Assembly (NCBI GenBank): GCA_033807775.1
Contig: CM066315.1
Location: 57,318,820-57,382,819, forward strand
DNA from: Saussurea involucrata
Taxonomy: Eukaryota > Streptophyta > Magnoliopsida > Asterales > Asteraceae
Length of the DNA stretch: 64,000 nt
Direction: 5' to 3'
A model generated the notes under the pieces. The model saw nothing but the letters and a program-made list of their open reading frames with translations, was not told where the DNA came from and made no database searches. This document shows, piece by piece, positions 33,726 through 45,819 of this stretch (position 1 is the stretch's first letter; each line of letters starts with the position of its first letter). A program made the position numbers and the translations under genes.

Positions 33726-36236
33726 TTGCAGGTTAAGAAGTGTATCTGGTATCTTGATAGCGGATGCTCTAGACACATGACTGGAAAGAAAAGTCTGCTC
33801 GCTGAATACAAGGAAGAGAAGGGCCCCTCTGTGACTTTCGGTGGAAATGGAAAAGGACATACCCGAGGGTATGGTGTACTTTCAAATGGTACAACCTCCT
33901 TCAGAAGAGTCGCATATGTTGAAGGGCTGAAGCATAATCTTCTAAGCATCAGTCAGCTTTGCGACATGGATAACAAAGTAATATTTACTAAGGAATCCTG
34001 CTTTGTCGCTGACAAAAAGGAGAAGATAGCTCTCAGCGGTTATCATTTGGAAAATGTTTATGTAATAAACATGGACTCAACAACCACTGAGAACTCCTGT
34101 TTCTTCTCAAAGGCCTCATCTGATGTCAACTGGCTATGGCATAAGAGGCTATCTCATCTAAATTTCAAGACACTGAACACTCTTTCGTCAAAAGAGTTAG
34201 TCACTGGTCTACCTCAGCATTCATACGCCAAAGAGTCTTTATGTTCAGCGTGTGAAAAAGGGAAGTAGACCAAAGCAAGCTTTAAGTCAAAGCAAGTTTC
34301 TTCAGTGTCATCTCCTCTACAACTACTCCATATGGATTTGTTTGGCCATGTTAACAAACAATCCATCGCTGGAAAGAAATATACGCTGGTCATAGTTGAT
34401 GAATTCTCTCGTTTCACTTGGGTAATGTTTCTCCGTTCTAAGAGTGACACCCCTGAAGAACTCATCACCTTTGTTCGGAAGATGGAAACCCTGAAAAATC
34501 TGACCGTTCGCTCAATAAGGAGTGATCATGGAACTGAATTCAAAAACAGTTCTCTTGATTCCTTCCTTGAGAGTAAGGGTATTTCTCACAACTTTTCTTC
34601 AGTGAGAACACCGCAACAAAATGGAGTCGCTGAAAGAAGAAATAGAACAATTATTGAAGCTGCACGTTCAATGCTCAGCGATTCTCACCTGCCTACTCAG
34701 TTTTGGGCAGAAGCTGTCAACACTGCTTGTTTTACGCAAAACAGGTCGCTGATAGTTAAAAGATTCAAAAAGACAGCCTATGAACTCTTTCATGGGAGAA
34801 AGGCTTCAATCAGCTTTCTTCACATCTTTGGATGTCAGTGTTTCATACTGAACAACAGAGATGCTCTTGGGAAGTTTGATCCTAAGGCTGATGATGGAAT
34901 CTTTCTTGGATACTCCTCAGTTTCCAAAGCCTTCAGAGTCTTCAATCGTAGAAGACAAACTGTAGAAGAAACTATTCACGTCACGTTTGACGAATCCCGT
35001 TCAGCGAACTATAAACCGTCCGCTGATACTGAAGAACTGAATCAATGGATGTTTTCTCATCTTGGTGATTCAGAAGATATCCCCACGTCTCATGCTCATC
35101 CAGTAGAAGATGATAGTCCTCCTATCATTCCAAATATGCAGAATAGTGAAGCTGAAACATCATGGGTCTCAGCTGTTCCTATAAACACTATATATAACGC
35201 TGAACCAAATGCCTCAGACATTCCATCTACTTCTCAGCAATCAGTGAATATAATGACAACTGCATCCATTCCTCTCTTGGCTGATACTCCCGACGTCGCT
35301 GAAGCCTCATCTTCAGCTCCTCGAGTTCAAGTTGAGTCAGCGTCTCACGCTCCGGCTCAACGATGGACTATAAATCACCCAATTGATCAAATTCTTGGTG
35401 ATCCAAACGCTGGGATTCAGACTCGACGAAGTGCAGGTAATATTTGTTTATTTGTAAATTTTATTTCACTAACTGAACCAAAGAAAGTAGATGATGCCCT
35501 CAAAGATCCAAACTGGGTCAGCGCCATTCAAGAAGAGCTGACTGAATTCGAAAGAAACAAAGTTTGGAAACTTGTTCAGAGACCATCTGATAAAACAGTG
35601 ATAGGCACTAAATGGGTCTATCGAAATAAGTTGGACGAACATGGTACTGTAACCCGCAACAAAGCTCGACTTGTTGCTCAGGCATACAGACAAGAGGAAG
35701 GTATAGATTATGACGAAACATTTGCTCCAGTAGCAAGACTTGAATCTATTCGTCTATTCTTAGCATATGCTGTACACAAAAACTTCAAAGTACATCAGAT
35801 GGATGTTAAGTCAGCGTTTCTGAATGGAAAGCTTAATGAAGAAGTGTATGTGGAACAACCTCCAGGATTCTCAGATTCTAAGCGTCCAGGTTATGTTTAT
35901 AAACTGGATAAGGCACTTTATGGCTTGAAGCAAGCTCCACGTGCATGGTATGACACTCTTTCCACTTATCTCCATATTGAAAAATTTGAGCGAGGTAAGA
36001 TTGACAAAACTCTATTTTTTAGAAAAATGAAAGGTCATATCATTCTAGTTCAAATATATGTTGATGACATTATATTTGGTTCTACTAACCCTGAGCTTTG
36101 TACTCGTTTCGCTGATAGAATGAAAGATGAGTATAAAATGAGCATGATGGGTGAACTAACATATTTCCTTGGTCTTCAGATTAAGCAAACTGAAAAAGGA
36201 ACTTTTATTAATCAGGGAAAGTATGTTAAAGATATG
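33726..36236 (+). pseudogene. pol: Element B Pol, 5' part (protease, integrase, most of RT)
   Basis: Same frame as gag, after the conserved stop. The protease DSGCSRHMTG, HHCC finger, DDE core and RT up to GKYVKDM are seen, including YVDD. A TAG at 34266-34268 (from CAG) lies just after the CSAC finger. The RT is cut at 36236 by element C; the last native bases ATATG are the duplicated target. Small losses of conserved residues (LFGHVN for LFGPVN, VAQAYRQ for VAQGYRQ) show decay. Confidence 0.9.
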
Positions 36237-37201
36237 TGTTGGTCCCGAAGGCCTATACAAGTTTGTAGAAGGGGGGGTTGAATACAAACACACAGAATTT
36301 AGTTTTCTAAATTGTTTATTGATAAATCATTAACAATTTACAGCTTGTTGCGGAGACAAGATTAAGGATAAACCTAAATCTAAACAAGTTGGAACACTAA
36401 GTTTTCTTGCACTAAGAAAGATAAGGAAATTACTAATAATAACCTATCTTGAGATAAGAGATATGAACTTGTCCAGAGTTAGCAAGTTACTTCAAAATGA
36501 AGTGAGTTCATCTCTTTATATACTGCATGCATTTAATGCAAGTCAATATATACTTTACACGTGTCATCAGCTGGTTGGTTGCATGTCATTGACCTTTGTT
36601 GACAACCTTAGTAGCCGTATGGATGAACCGTGTAGTATCAGAGTGGTTGTACGATTTCAGACAGTCGGAGGTTCTTTTCTGACATTTCGTACGGAGTCGT
36701 GCAAGGGTGGTTAAGACAAAAGTACTTTGTACGGAGGACTTCATGATCAGCTTTCGTTGATTCAGCGATTATCATTTACTATTCAGCAGATGATAAAGTT
36801 CAGCGATAGCTGAAGTCTTGTACTTGATACTTCACGTTGAGTGGACAAATCTGAGTCTTCGCTGATCCGCATCAGTTCATTAGGAGACTTGTCGCTGGTT
36901 CTTGAGCTTGATTTTCGACTTCAGCGTAGAACCTTTGTTGACGTGAAACTTGTCTTCAGGGATCATAAGTAAACAACTAACTTATCAGCGATCATCATAA
37001 TGACTGAACAGACTCAGAGCATTAATGATGAACAGTTTCGCTGAATGTTTAACTTAAAGAGCGAGAGTTCCTATCAGCGGTACTGGAAGATCTTAGTACT
37101 TATCAGCGATAGTGAAACTCTGATACATATTGTTTACTTACAATTTTCACTAAGTATTAAAGAGAGGGCCATTATCAAATCACTGAGGGTTTGGATCAAC
37201 A
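36237..37201 (-). repeat. Element C 3' LTR
   Basis: 965 bp, on the plus strand from TGTTGGTCCC to GGATCAACA. It differs from the C 5' LTR at about nine places counted by eye. Confidence 0.95.
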
Positions 37202-37202
37202 A

Positions 37203-37211
37203 TCTCCCCCT
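37203..37211 (-). other. Element C polypurine tract
   Basis: TCTCCCCCT on the plus strand (AGGGGGAGA on the element's sense strand), one base from the 3' LTR. Confidence 0.9.
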
Positions 37212-37467
37212 ATTTGATTATGACATAGCAACAAAGAAAATTGCTATTTAATGAAAACATAAGGATAAAAAGAACTCATAAAATATTTGTCCCTTTTACT
37301 GTTTTCTGGGATCTTTTCAGTACTGATGGAGTAAAGTACGTTCGCTGAAATCTTTCTTTAAAATATTGAATCAGGTTACAATGAAGAACAGAAAGATTAT
37401 AAGTACACGCGAAATAATTTACAAGTACAGAAGGATAACTGATATAATAGAGAAAAAGGAGATTATA

Positions 37468-38724
37468 TCAGTTTTCAAAAGGTTCTTCCTTAATGAGAAG
37501 TTCATCAAGGGTCGTCTTTTCAGTGGGGATCATCCAGTCAGGAACCGTTACGCCTTGTTTTCTTTTGTTCAGCGCTTCTTTAAAGATCAAGGGTTTTAGG
37601 TGTCGTGCCTGAATGTCTTTTCTGAAGTCACACAAGTAGATGAGATCTCTGAGCTGTTCGATTGGAGTGATTGGAAGCTCAACGATCCGTTGAAAACATT
37701 TACGTCCGTCGTAGTCGAGAAAGAATATTCCATAGGGATTACTGATGACTTTACCAGGGACGAAAAGTTCACATGGTGGCAAAGAAATGTCAAGGGCAGA
37801 TAGATCAGGGTCAGGACCAAGCACTTCAGCGCGAGAGAAACCAATTCCAGTTTCATTTCGTATGACAGGACCTGAGTTTGAATCTTGACGTTTCTTCTTT
37901 GGAGAGGCCCTTTTTCTTTTTGGCTTAAGATCAGGAAGAGGAGGAATGTCCACACAAGAAGATATCAAGTCGATCTGTCTGTTTATCAGCTTTTCAAAAT
38001 GATCCTTGTACTTAGATTGTGACGATTGGATAGCTAACCTCATCTCCAACCATTCAGAGAGACCATACCTTTTTACAGTGTCAGCGCGAAAGGCTTCGGA
38101 TTGGCCATCTTCTCTGAAAAGTTTGATGTCAACAATAGGTACTCCGATAGATGTTCTTCCAGAGATGAATACCTTGTTGATCTTCGCTGGACGATATCTG
38201 AAGTGGATTTTCTCTTTACACCAGATCAGGGTGGTCTGAGAAACTTCAGTTTTCTTTTCCACGATCTTCTGGGCTTCTTCCCAAAGCTTTCGTTGGATTT
38301 GAATGGGAACACGTTTCAGCTTGGGGTCTTTGACAGATTCTTGAGTAAGCTTGATGGCGTATTCTCTGTCTTTCTCTTCAGCTTCCTTTCTTTCAGCGAT
38401 GAGGCGTTCAGCTCTGAGGTGTTCCTTGTATTCAGCTTTTGAAATTCTGAACTTAGGAGGAACTGAAGGCAGTTGATCACGCCTTAGAATGATTCGCTGA
38501 TCCTCGAATCGCTTTATTATTTCCTCTTTTTTCTTTTGATCCTCTTCACTCAACTTTTGAGGAGCTGAGGAAGGTCTGTTTCTGTGCGAGAGAGGTTGTT
38601 CTTCTGGTTCATCAGTCTCAGAGATCAAATCTAAGACTGGGATTATTTCATCAGCAGCAGCTGGCTTTATTTGTGAAGTCGCAGTAGTAGAACCTTCAGC
38701 GACATCCTCAAACAGGGGAGAGGA
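37468..38724 (-). CDS. Element C ORF4 (candidate second exon of the extra gene)
   Basis: Open from the candidate acceptor CAGCTAG|TC (intron 38725-38882, 158 bp) to a stop at 37468. The first ATG is at 38628, giving 386 aa; from the acceptor it would add 32 residues. The content is a Lys/Glu-rich helical segment, then IHFRYRPAKINKVF, VPIVDIKLFREDG, VKRYGLSEWLEM and a C-terminal PYGIFFLDYD...LITPIEQL-like domain. There is no recognised enzyme motif. The frame is intact although gag-pol of C is dead. Function unknown; it is probably expressed as the tail of ORF3 if splicing occurs. Confidence 0.75.
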   Translation of the reverse strand, partial: SSPLFEDVAEGSTTATSQIKPAAADEIIPVLDLISETDEPEEQPLSHRNRPSSAPQKLSEEDQKKKEEIIKRFEDQRIILRRDQLPSVPPKFRISKAEYKEHLRAERLIAERKEAEEKDREYAIKLTQESVKDPKLKRVPIQIQRKLWEEAQKIVEKKTEVSQTTLIWCKEKIHFRYRPAKINKVFISGRTSIGVPIVDIKLFREDGQSEAFRADTVKRYGLSEWLEMRLAIQSSQSKYKDHFEKLINRQIDLISSCVDIPPLPDLKPKRKRASPKKKRQDSNSGPVIRNETGIGFSRAEVLGPDPDLSALDISLPPCELFVPGKVISNPYGIFFLDYDGRKCFQRIVELPITPIEQLRDLIYLCDFRKDIQARHLKPLIFKEALNKRKQGVTVPDWMIPTEKTTLDELLIKEEPFEN

Positions 38725-38873
38725 CTAGCTGAAACGCAGCGATCTTACAAATAAGAACTGGGTAGAAGAACTTGGGTAGAAAAGATAGAAAAAGAATGTG
38801 GATGTGTAGAGAGGTTGTGGAGTAGAGAACTGATTGTGTATAGAGATGTTCAGGGAAGGAATATAAGTAAAGT

Positions 38874-41561
38874 TTAGTGTACCTGACAAACCGGCTTTTC
38901 AAGCAAGATCGCCAGATTTTCATCTTCAGCGAGGCCTTTGCCTTTGCCTTTCTCAGCGCCAGAGGCTGAGGGCTTTGTCTTTGTCTTCTCCCCTGAAGGT
39001 TCTTTTATTGAAATTCCCTTAAGAGCTTTGATCCTTGGGGCAGGTTTGACGATAAAGAAATCATCGTCATCTTCGTCATCATCATCATCATTCTTCTTTG
39101 GAGAAGAAGATGGTTCATCATCAGGGATGTCGATGGCTTCATCATCTTCTACTTCGGATTCTTCAGCGTCTTCTTCGAGTTGCTCCCCCTCAGATACAGA
39201 GGCGAGCTTCTCGGTTCCCTCAGGGTTTTCATCTCCCTGAGGTCTAGCGATAAGATCTTCATTCATCTCTCCCCTGATAGATTCATCATGGGAAAGGTCT
39301 TCAGCGCTATTTTCAAGATCCTCAGCGCTTTTGTTTAGATCTTCAGCGCTCTTCTCATCGGAATGTTCAGCGCTCTTCTCCCCCTCTTTCTCATGATTGG
39401 GGGAGGAATGAGTAGACTCAGCTTTGGTGTTATCTCTGTCTTCTGGGCCAGAGATTTTCACACAACCTTCAAGCTTTGCTATTCTGTCTTCTAGGCCGGA
39501 AATAGCAGGCGTGATTTTCTTCAGCTCTGTGCGATCCGCCGCTGTGAAAGATTCCAAAATAGGGACAGGGGCAGGAGCAGGAGCTGGATTATTTGCCTTG
39601 TTGACCAGCGTCTCGATCATCGTCTTCATAGAACCAACGTCGGTCTTTACAGAGCCCAAGTCGGTCTTGACCGCTGACATATCACCCTCGAGTTTTCCAA
39701 CCGATGTCTTCAGCGTTGTTACTTCGCTGGACACGGTCGAAACTGAGTTTTTGAGGCTGGTGTAGTCAGTGTAGATGTCAGAGAGCACCTTGGCAAAATC
39801 GTTGAGCGTCTTATCAAGGCCCTTAATGTCATATGTGGAAGCCTTCTTCTCCACCACCGTAGTCAGCTTCGTCAGATTCTCTCCAGCGTTTGTTACAGCT
39901 GTAGAGTTGTTGGAGAGTGTGGTGGTGAGATCAGTCAGCTTAGTTTCCACGGACTTCAGAGACTCGTTGATGTCTCCCAAATTAGGACCTGTAACACATA
40001 AGTACTTGTGAACAAAGGAAAGCTCAGAAGTTTCAGGTTTAGTTACAGTGTATATGGGTTGATTTGTACCTGCAGGAGGATTGACGAAATCGTCAAAGTT
40101 GCGGATTCCTGAGTAATGTTCCATATCCTCTTCAAAAGTACGGTGAGGTATGGTGATCTCCGCAGGTCCTGTCTTCATCATTCGTTGAGAAGCGTCAGCG
40201 GTGGCTTCTGGAATGATGGCATCTCCAGTGTTAGCTGGAGGAGTGCCCAAAGAAGTGGAGGGAGGAGCGAAGGATAAGAATGGGGTTCGGGTTGCGAGTT
40301 CAGCGTTGGATTCGCTGAGAACTACTTCATCAGTCTTTTGAGAGACTGAAGAAGGTTGGGTAGATTCCAAGTTTCTAACCTCAGCGTTTGGAGACGCTGA
40401 AGTCTGGATTGGAGGGATGGCTTGAACGGGTGTGGCAGAGCGTACCACGGAACTTTCCTTCAGCACTTCAGAATGAGCTGAGGAGTCTTCAGCATGGGAT
40501 TGCTGGGGTTGCTCCTTGGTTTTCTTGATCCTTTTGGAATCAAGTTGGGTTGAAGAGTGTTTCCTTTTCTTAGAAGGAGAGGATTGTGTGGCCGGGGTAT
40601 CAGCGATGGGTATTGTCGCTGAAGGAGCCACAGAAAGCGGAGAATTTAGAAGAGCGAGAAGAGTAGAGAGACGTACCTCGTTGGCGACAGGTTTGAAATC
40701 GAGCACCTTAGGGCCAACCTGAGAAAGTTTCAGGTCACCCTCTTCAGGATAGCTGTCCTTCAGGCCATATTGGAAGATGGCGCTGATGAATCTTGGGTAA
40801 GGAACCCATGCTGGTCGGTCAGCGGCAGAATCCACGCGTTGTACTAGGTCATCATATATAATAGAGTCCCAGTCAATGTTTAGACCTTTCAGCAGTGCGT
40901 ATCCCATAGCTTGCGTAGGTTGTGCGGCTTGATCAGAAGAGCCGGACTTCGCTGTCATGCAGCTGATCAGGTGAGCGAAGATGAAATTCATCTCGCTGGG
41001 CATTTTGGACTTCTTTATCAGCGTCAGCTTCTTCTTGGGCTTCTTGTCCCTTCCAATGTCCCAGATGTAACCCATTGTGTCGAGAAAAGCAATGATGACA
41101 TCTTTGTCAGCTTGCTTCTTATGGTCAGGGAATGGAACGAAGGGTTTTTCTTTGGTGGCATTGGGAAAGTTTAGGGCTTTTCGTATGATAGCGGGGGTTA
41201 TCTTAATTGTACCATACTCAGTATCGCTGAGTATGCAATCGATGGTTTTGGATGCATCTTTGGCGGAGGGTAGCTGAGTGTGTCTGGCAGAGTACCAGAA
41301 CTGGGATATTAGTAGCTGACTTGCGGGAGGAGTGATGGTCAGGGCTGTTGAAATGCAACAGTGTTTCAGGAAATTCACAGCATCATCCAGATGTGTGACT
41401 TGCTTTCGAGGAGGAAACTCGAGAAGCGCAGAGAGGTTGTTGACCTTAGTCCAATCTAGTTGATGCAGCTTGAACTTAACCTGAGGGGCTTTGATGATGT
41501 CCACTTCCTCAGAGTCAGCGGAGATGGACTCAGCGGTGACATTGATCTTTGAAGATGCCAT
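38874..41561 (-). CDS. Element C ORF3, extra 3' gene, 895 aa
   Basis: Starts at ATG 41561 right after the leader intron (41566-41948). Domain order: N-terminal conserved globular part (about 1-300) with LLEFPPRKQVTHLDDAV, FWYSARHT and WVPYPRF. This pattern recalls the putative plant transposon protein domain of 3' ORFs in other plant copia elements, by memory. A Ser/Thr/Pro-rich linker follows, then a heptad-patterned coiled coil (after about residue 520), KSAED repeats and a poly-Asp acidic tail. A candidate 81-bp frame-preserving intron (39989-40069) lies before the coiled coil. The reading ends PVCQVH just past the candidate donor CAG|GTACAC. No signal peptide or membrane segment is evident, so an envelope role is not supported. 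Confidence 0.8.
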   Translation of the reverse strand: MASSKINVTAESISADSEEVDIIKAPQVKFKLHQLDWTKVNNLSALLEFPPRKQVTHLDDAVNFLKHCCISTALTITPPASQLLISQFWYSARHTQLPSAKDASKTIDCILSDTEYGTIKITPAIIRKALNFPNATKEKPFVPFPDHKKQADKDVIIAFLDTMGYIWDIGRDKKPKKKLTLIKKSKMPSEMNFIFAHLISCMTAKSGSSDQAAQPTQAMGYALLKGLNIDWDSIIYDDLVQRVDSAADRPAWVPYPRFISAIFQYGLKDSYPEEGDLKLSQVGPKVLDFKPVANEVRLSTLLALLNSPLSVAPSATIPIADTPATQSSPSKKRKHSSTQLDSKRIKKTKEQPQQSHAEDSSAHSEVLKESSVVRSATPVQAIPPIQTSASPNAEVRNLESTQPSSVSQKTDEVVLSESNAELATRTPFLSFAPPSTSLGTPPANTGDAIIPEATADASQRMMKTGPAEITIPHRTFEEDMEHYSGIRNFDDFVNPPAGTNQPIYTVTKPETSELSFVHKYLCVTGPNLGDINESLKSVETKLTDLTTTLSNNSTAVTNAGENLTKLTTVVEKKASTYDIKGLDKTLNDFAKVLSDIYTDYTSLKNSVSTVSSEVTTLKTSVGKLEGDMSAVKTDLGSVKTDVGSMKTMIETLVNKANNPAPAPAPVPILESFTAADRTELKKITPAISGLEDRIAKLEGCVKISGPEDRDNTKAESTHSSPNHEKEGEKSAEHSDEKSAEDLNKSAEDLENSAEDLSHDESIRGEMNEDLIARPQGDENPEGTEKLASVSEGEQLEEDAEESEVEDDEAIDIPDDEPSSSPKKNDDDDDEDDDDFFIVKPAPRIKALKGISIKEPSGEKTKTKPSASGAEKGKGKGLAEDENLAILLEKPVCQVH

Positions 41562-41948
41562 TTCTCTGTATTATCAGTTCAACCAAAGATGTTAACAAAT
41601 AAGAATTGTCTTAGTATGGAAAGAATTTCCATTAAGATTGTTCGAATTTTGTCCATTTCATTCAGACATAAATGTCTTAATGAAGATTAGGGTTTTTCAT
41701 GATTTTGAAACGAAATGTAAAACCCATAAAATTCTTGTATTCCAGTTTCAAAAAAAAAAACTGGATACGAATGAAGAACAAGTTTAAGATTTAGATTTAA
41801 AACTTGAAGAACAACCATGAAATGGTTGTGTTCATAAAACCATGAAAGAAAATGATTTTATTTTTAAGTTCTTTTGTTTGATCTTGTTTAAAACAAAGAT
41901 AAGATCAGAAACAAGTTATCTGCATTTGAAGAATAAGAACATATTAAC

Positions 41949-42540
41949 CTTGAAGTTTTGATTGAAGAAGATGATGAACAGTTCTTTGAAGATTTGAGAG
42001 CACAAATGCAACAGTAATTCTTTTCTTGCGGAGGAAGATTTTTCGCGTAAAAGACAAATATAAACCAAGAGTTGTTTATATAGGGAGTTTTAGAAAGAGA
42101 AAACCTTGAGCGGGAAAAGGTTTTCATCATGACACGGACACGTGTTTGCATTTGATTGGAAGTTTGAGCGAAACGTGCAAACGTGTGTCAGAAAGAAATC
42201 GTGCCTGGTGTTATCCGTTGCAATGACGTCACAACTGTCCTTTCACATTCTTTTAGGATGTCTCTGAGGTTTTGAAAAACTCAGGGACTCTTTTGAAAAA
42301 CATGAAGCACTGAATAGAAGATATCAGTGAAGGTTTTAAGAACTTTCAAAATATCGCTGTTAAGGAAGAGATATTCAGCGATGCATTTGTTTTTGAAATC
42401 TTGCATTTTCATGCGTTTGTCAGAGAGAGAAAACATACCTGGATATCAGTTTAACCAAGTTTATTCAGAGAGAAGATGATTGAATAGGTTATACGAGTTG
42501 ATTTTATCCTTTCGCGGATTAATGTGAACCGCTGAAGATT
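41949..42540 (-). promoter_or_regulatory. Element C internal promoter-like block before ORF3
   Basis: On the minus strand: TGACGTCA (42224-42231), a CCAAT-like site, a CACGTGTC G-box-like site (about 42140) and TATATAAACAA (42072-42082). The leader with donor AAG|GTTAATA at 41949/41948 follows. Same layout as in A, B and D. Confidence 0.6.
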
Positions 42541-45500
42541 TTACCCTTCAAAGTTCAGCATTCCAAGCTCGCTGATGAGAAAGTTGAATCTTGTCTCATC
42601 AAGAGGTTTGGTAAATAAATCAGCTAACTGATAATCAGTTGGGATAAAATGAAGTTCTATATCACCATTCATCACATGATCTCTGATAAAATGATATCTG
42701 ATTTCTATGTGTTTTGTCTTTGAGTGTAGCACTGGATTGTTTGCTATAGCGATGGCACTAGTGCTGTCGCAATAGATTGGAATTTTGGAGAGCTGAAGAT
42801 CATAGTCTAGTAGCTGATTTCTCATCCACAATACTTGAGAACAGAAGCTTCCAGCGGCTACATACTCAGCTTCAGCTGTGGAAGTGGACACTGAGTTTTG
42901 CTTCTTACTTGTCCAACTTACCAGCTTTCCACCCAGGAGCTGACATCCTCCTGTGGTGCTTTTCCTATCCATTTTGCAACCTGCAAAATCACTGTCTGAA
43001 TAGGCGGTTAGATCGAATCCTGAGTCTTTGGGATACCAAAGGCCTAGATTCGCTGTACCCTTAAGATATCGAAAGATTTGCTTTACATCTTTCATATGAG
43101 ATATCTTAGGTTCAGCTTGATATCGTGCACACAAGCATGTTGCAAACATAATATCGGGTCGGCTAGCTGTAAGATACAATAGTGAGCCGATCATCCCACG
43201 GTACAGCGTGACATTGACAGGAACACCTTTTGTGTCCTTATCAAGTGTCAGCGGAGGTGCCATATGGGTTTTCATAGCTGAACTTTCAGTTAAGTCGAAT
43301 TTCTTCATCATATCTTTAACATATTTTCCCTGATTAATGAAAGTTCCTTTTTCAGTTTGCTTAATCTGAAGACCAAGGAAATATGTTAGTTCACCCATCA
43401 TGCTCATTTTATACTCATCTTTCATTCTATCAGCGAAACGAGTACAAAGCTCAGGGTTAGTAGAACCAAATATAATGTCATCAACATATATTTGAACTAA
43501 AATGATATGACCTTTCACTTTTCTAAAAAATAGAGTTTTGTCAATCTTACCTCTCTCAAATTGTTCAATATGGAGATAAGTAGAGAGAGTATCATACCAT
43601 GCACGAGGAGCTTGCTTTAAGCCATAAAGTGCCTTGTCCAGTTTATAAACATAACCTGGACGCTTAGGATCTGAGAATCCTGGAGGTTGTTCCACATACA
43701 CTTCTTCATTCAGAAACGCTGACTTAACATCCATCTGATGTACAGTGAAGTTTTTGTGTACAACATATGCTAAGAAAAGACGAATAGATTCGAGTCTTGC
43801 TACTGGAGCAAAAGTTTCGTCATAATCTATGCCTTCCTCTTGTCTGTATCCCTGAGCAACAAGACGAGCTTTGTTGCGAGTTACAGTACCATGTTCGTCC
43901 AACTTGTTTCGATAGACCCATTTAGTGCCTATCACCGTTTTGTCAGTTGGTCTACGAACGAGTTTCCAAACTTTGTTTCTTTCGAATTCAGTCAGCTCTT
44001 CTTGCATAGCGCTGGCCCAGTTTGGATCTCTGAGGGCATCATCTATTTTCTTTGGTTCAGTTAGAGAAATAAAGTTAACAAATAAACAAATATTACCTGC
44101 ACTTCTACGAGTCTGAATACCAGCGTTGGGATCACCAAGAATTTGATCGATTGGGTGATTTACAGTCTATCGCTGAGCCAGAGCATACGTCGCTGATTCA
44201 GTCTGAACTGGAGAAACTGAAGATGAGGCTTCAGCTACTTCTGGATTATCAGCTAAGAGAGGAATGTTTGCATTTGTCACTTCATTCACTGATTGCTGAG
44301 AAATAGACGGAATTTCTGAGACATTTGGATCAACTGCAGGTATAGTGTTTATAGGCACAGCTGAGACCCAAGATGTTTCAGCTTCACTATTCTGCATATC
44401 TGGAATGATAGGAGGACCATCATTTTCTATGATGTGAGCATGAGGAGTGGGAACTTCTTCTGAATCACCAAGATGAGAAAACATCCATTGATTCAGTTCT
44501 TCAGTATCAGCGGACGGTTTAGAGTTCGTTGAACGGGATTCGTCAAACGTGACGTGAATAGTTTTTTCTACAGTTTGTCTTCTACGGTTGAAGACTCTGA
44601 AGGCTTTGGAGACTGAGGAGTATCCAAGAAAGATTCTATCATCAGCCTTAGGATCAAACTTTCCAAGGGCATCTCTGTTGTTCAGTATGAAACACTGACA
44701 TCCAAAGATGTGAAGAAAGCTGATTGAAGGCTTTCTCCCATGAAAAAGTTCATAGGCTGTCTTCTTGAATCTTTTAACTATCAGCGACCTGTTTTGCGTA
44801 AAACAAGCCGTGTTGACAGCTTCTGCCCAAAACTGAGTAGGCAGGTGAGAATCGCTGAGCATTGAACGTGCAGCTTCAATAATAGTTCTATTTCTTCTTT
44901 CAGCGACTCCATTTTGTTGCAGTGTTCTCACTAACGAAAAGTTGTGAGAAATACCCTTACTCTCAAGGAAGGAATCAAGAGATCTGTTTTTGAATTCAGT
45001 TCCATGATCACTCCTTATTGAGCGAACAGTCATATTGTTCAGAGTTTCCATCTTCCGAACAAAGGTGATGAGTTCTTCAGGGGTGTCACTCTTAGAACGG
45101 AGAAACATTACCCATGTGTAACGAGAGAATTCATCAACTATGACCAGCGTATATTTTTTTCCAGCGATGGATTGTTTGTTAACGGGGCCAAACAAATCCA
45201 TATGGAGTAGTTGTAGAGGAGATGACACTGAGGAGACTTGCTTTGACTTGAAGCTTGCCTTGGTCTGCTTCCCTTTTTCACACGCTGAACATAAAGACTC
45301 TTTGGCGTATGAATGCTGAGGTAGACTAGTGACTAACTCTTTGGAGGAAAGAGTATTCAGTGTCTTGAAATTTAGATGTGAGAGCCTCTTGTGCCATAGC
45401 CAATTAACATCAGAAGATGCCTTTGAGAAGAAATAGGAGTTCTCAGTGGTTGTTGAGTCCATGTTTATTACATAAACATTTTCCAAACGATAACCGCTGA

Positions 45501-45807
45501 GAGCTATCTTCTCCTTTTTGTCAGAGACAAAGCAGGATTCCTTAGTGAAAATCACTTTGTTATCCATGTCGCAAAGCTGACTGATGCTCAGAAGATTATG
45601 CTTCAGCCCTTCAACATATGCGACTCTTCTGAAGGAGGTTGTACCATTTGAAAGTACACCATACCCTCGGGTGTGTCCTTTTCCATTTCCACCGAAAGTC
45701 ACAGAGGGACCCTTCTCTTCCTTGTATTCAGCGAGCAGGTTTTTCTTTCCAGTCATGTGTCTAGAGCATCCGCTATCAAGATACCAGATACCCTTCTTAA
45801 CCTGCAA
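42541..45807 (-). pseudogene. pol: Element C Pol, one stop and a small deletion
   Basis: Reading right to left: protease DSGCSRHMTG, HHCC finger, DDE core, then a TAG at about 44167-44169 that replaces the tryptophan of the AQRW stretch. The same frame then continues through RT (YVDD) and RNase H to 42541. An in-frame loss of four residues (AFLNEEVY instead of AFLNGKLNEEVY) lies in RT. The single nonsense codon separates protease-integrase from RT-RNase H. Confidence 0.92.
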
Positions 45808-45819
45808 TACAAAGGAAGA

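Larger units (their letters stand above)
30543..36236 (+). mobile_element. Element B, left part: Maximus/SIRE-like retrotransposon, interrupted by C
   Basis: Starts with TGTTGATCC inside the integrase of E. The candidate target duplication is GAATA (30538-30542), which cannot be checked because the 3' end is beyond 64000. The 5' end is damaged by a deletion that fuses LTR to gag. At 36236 element C interrupts the RT domain, and B resumes at 62238 after the duplicated ATATG. Confidence 0.92.

Noticed and set aside
38874..41561. ORF3 as a retroviral envelope-like gene
   Set aside because: No signal peptide, transmembrane segment or furin-like site is visible. Coiled coil and acidic tail alone do not support an envelope role.
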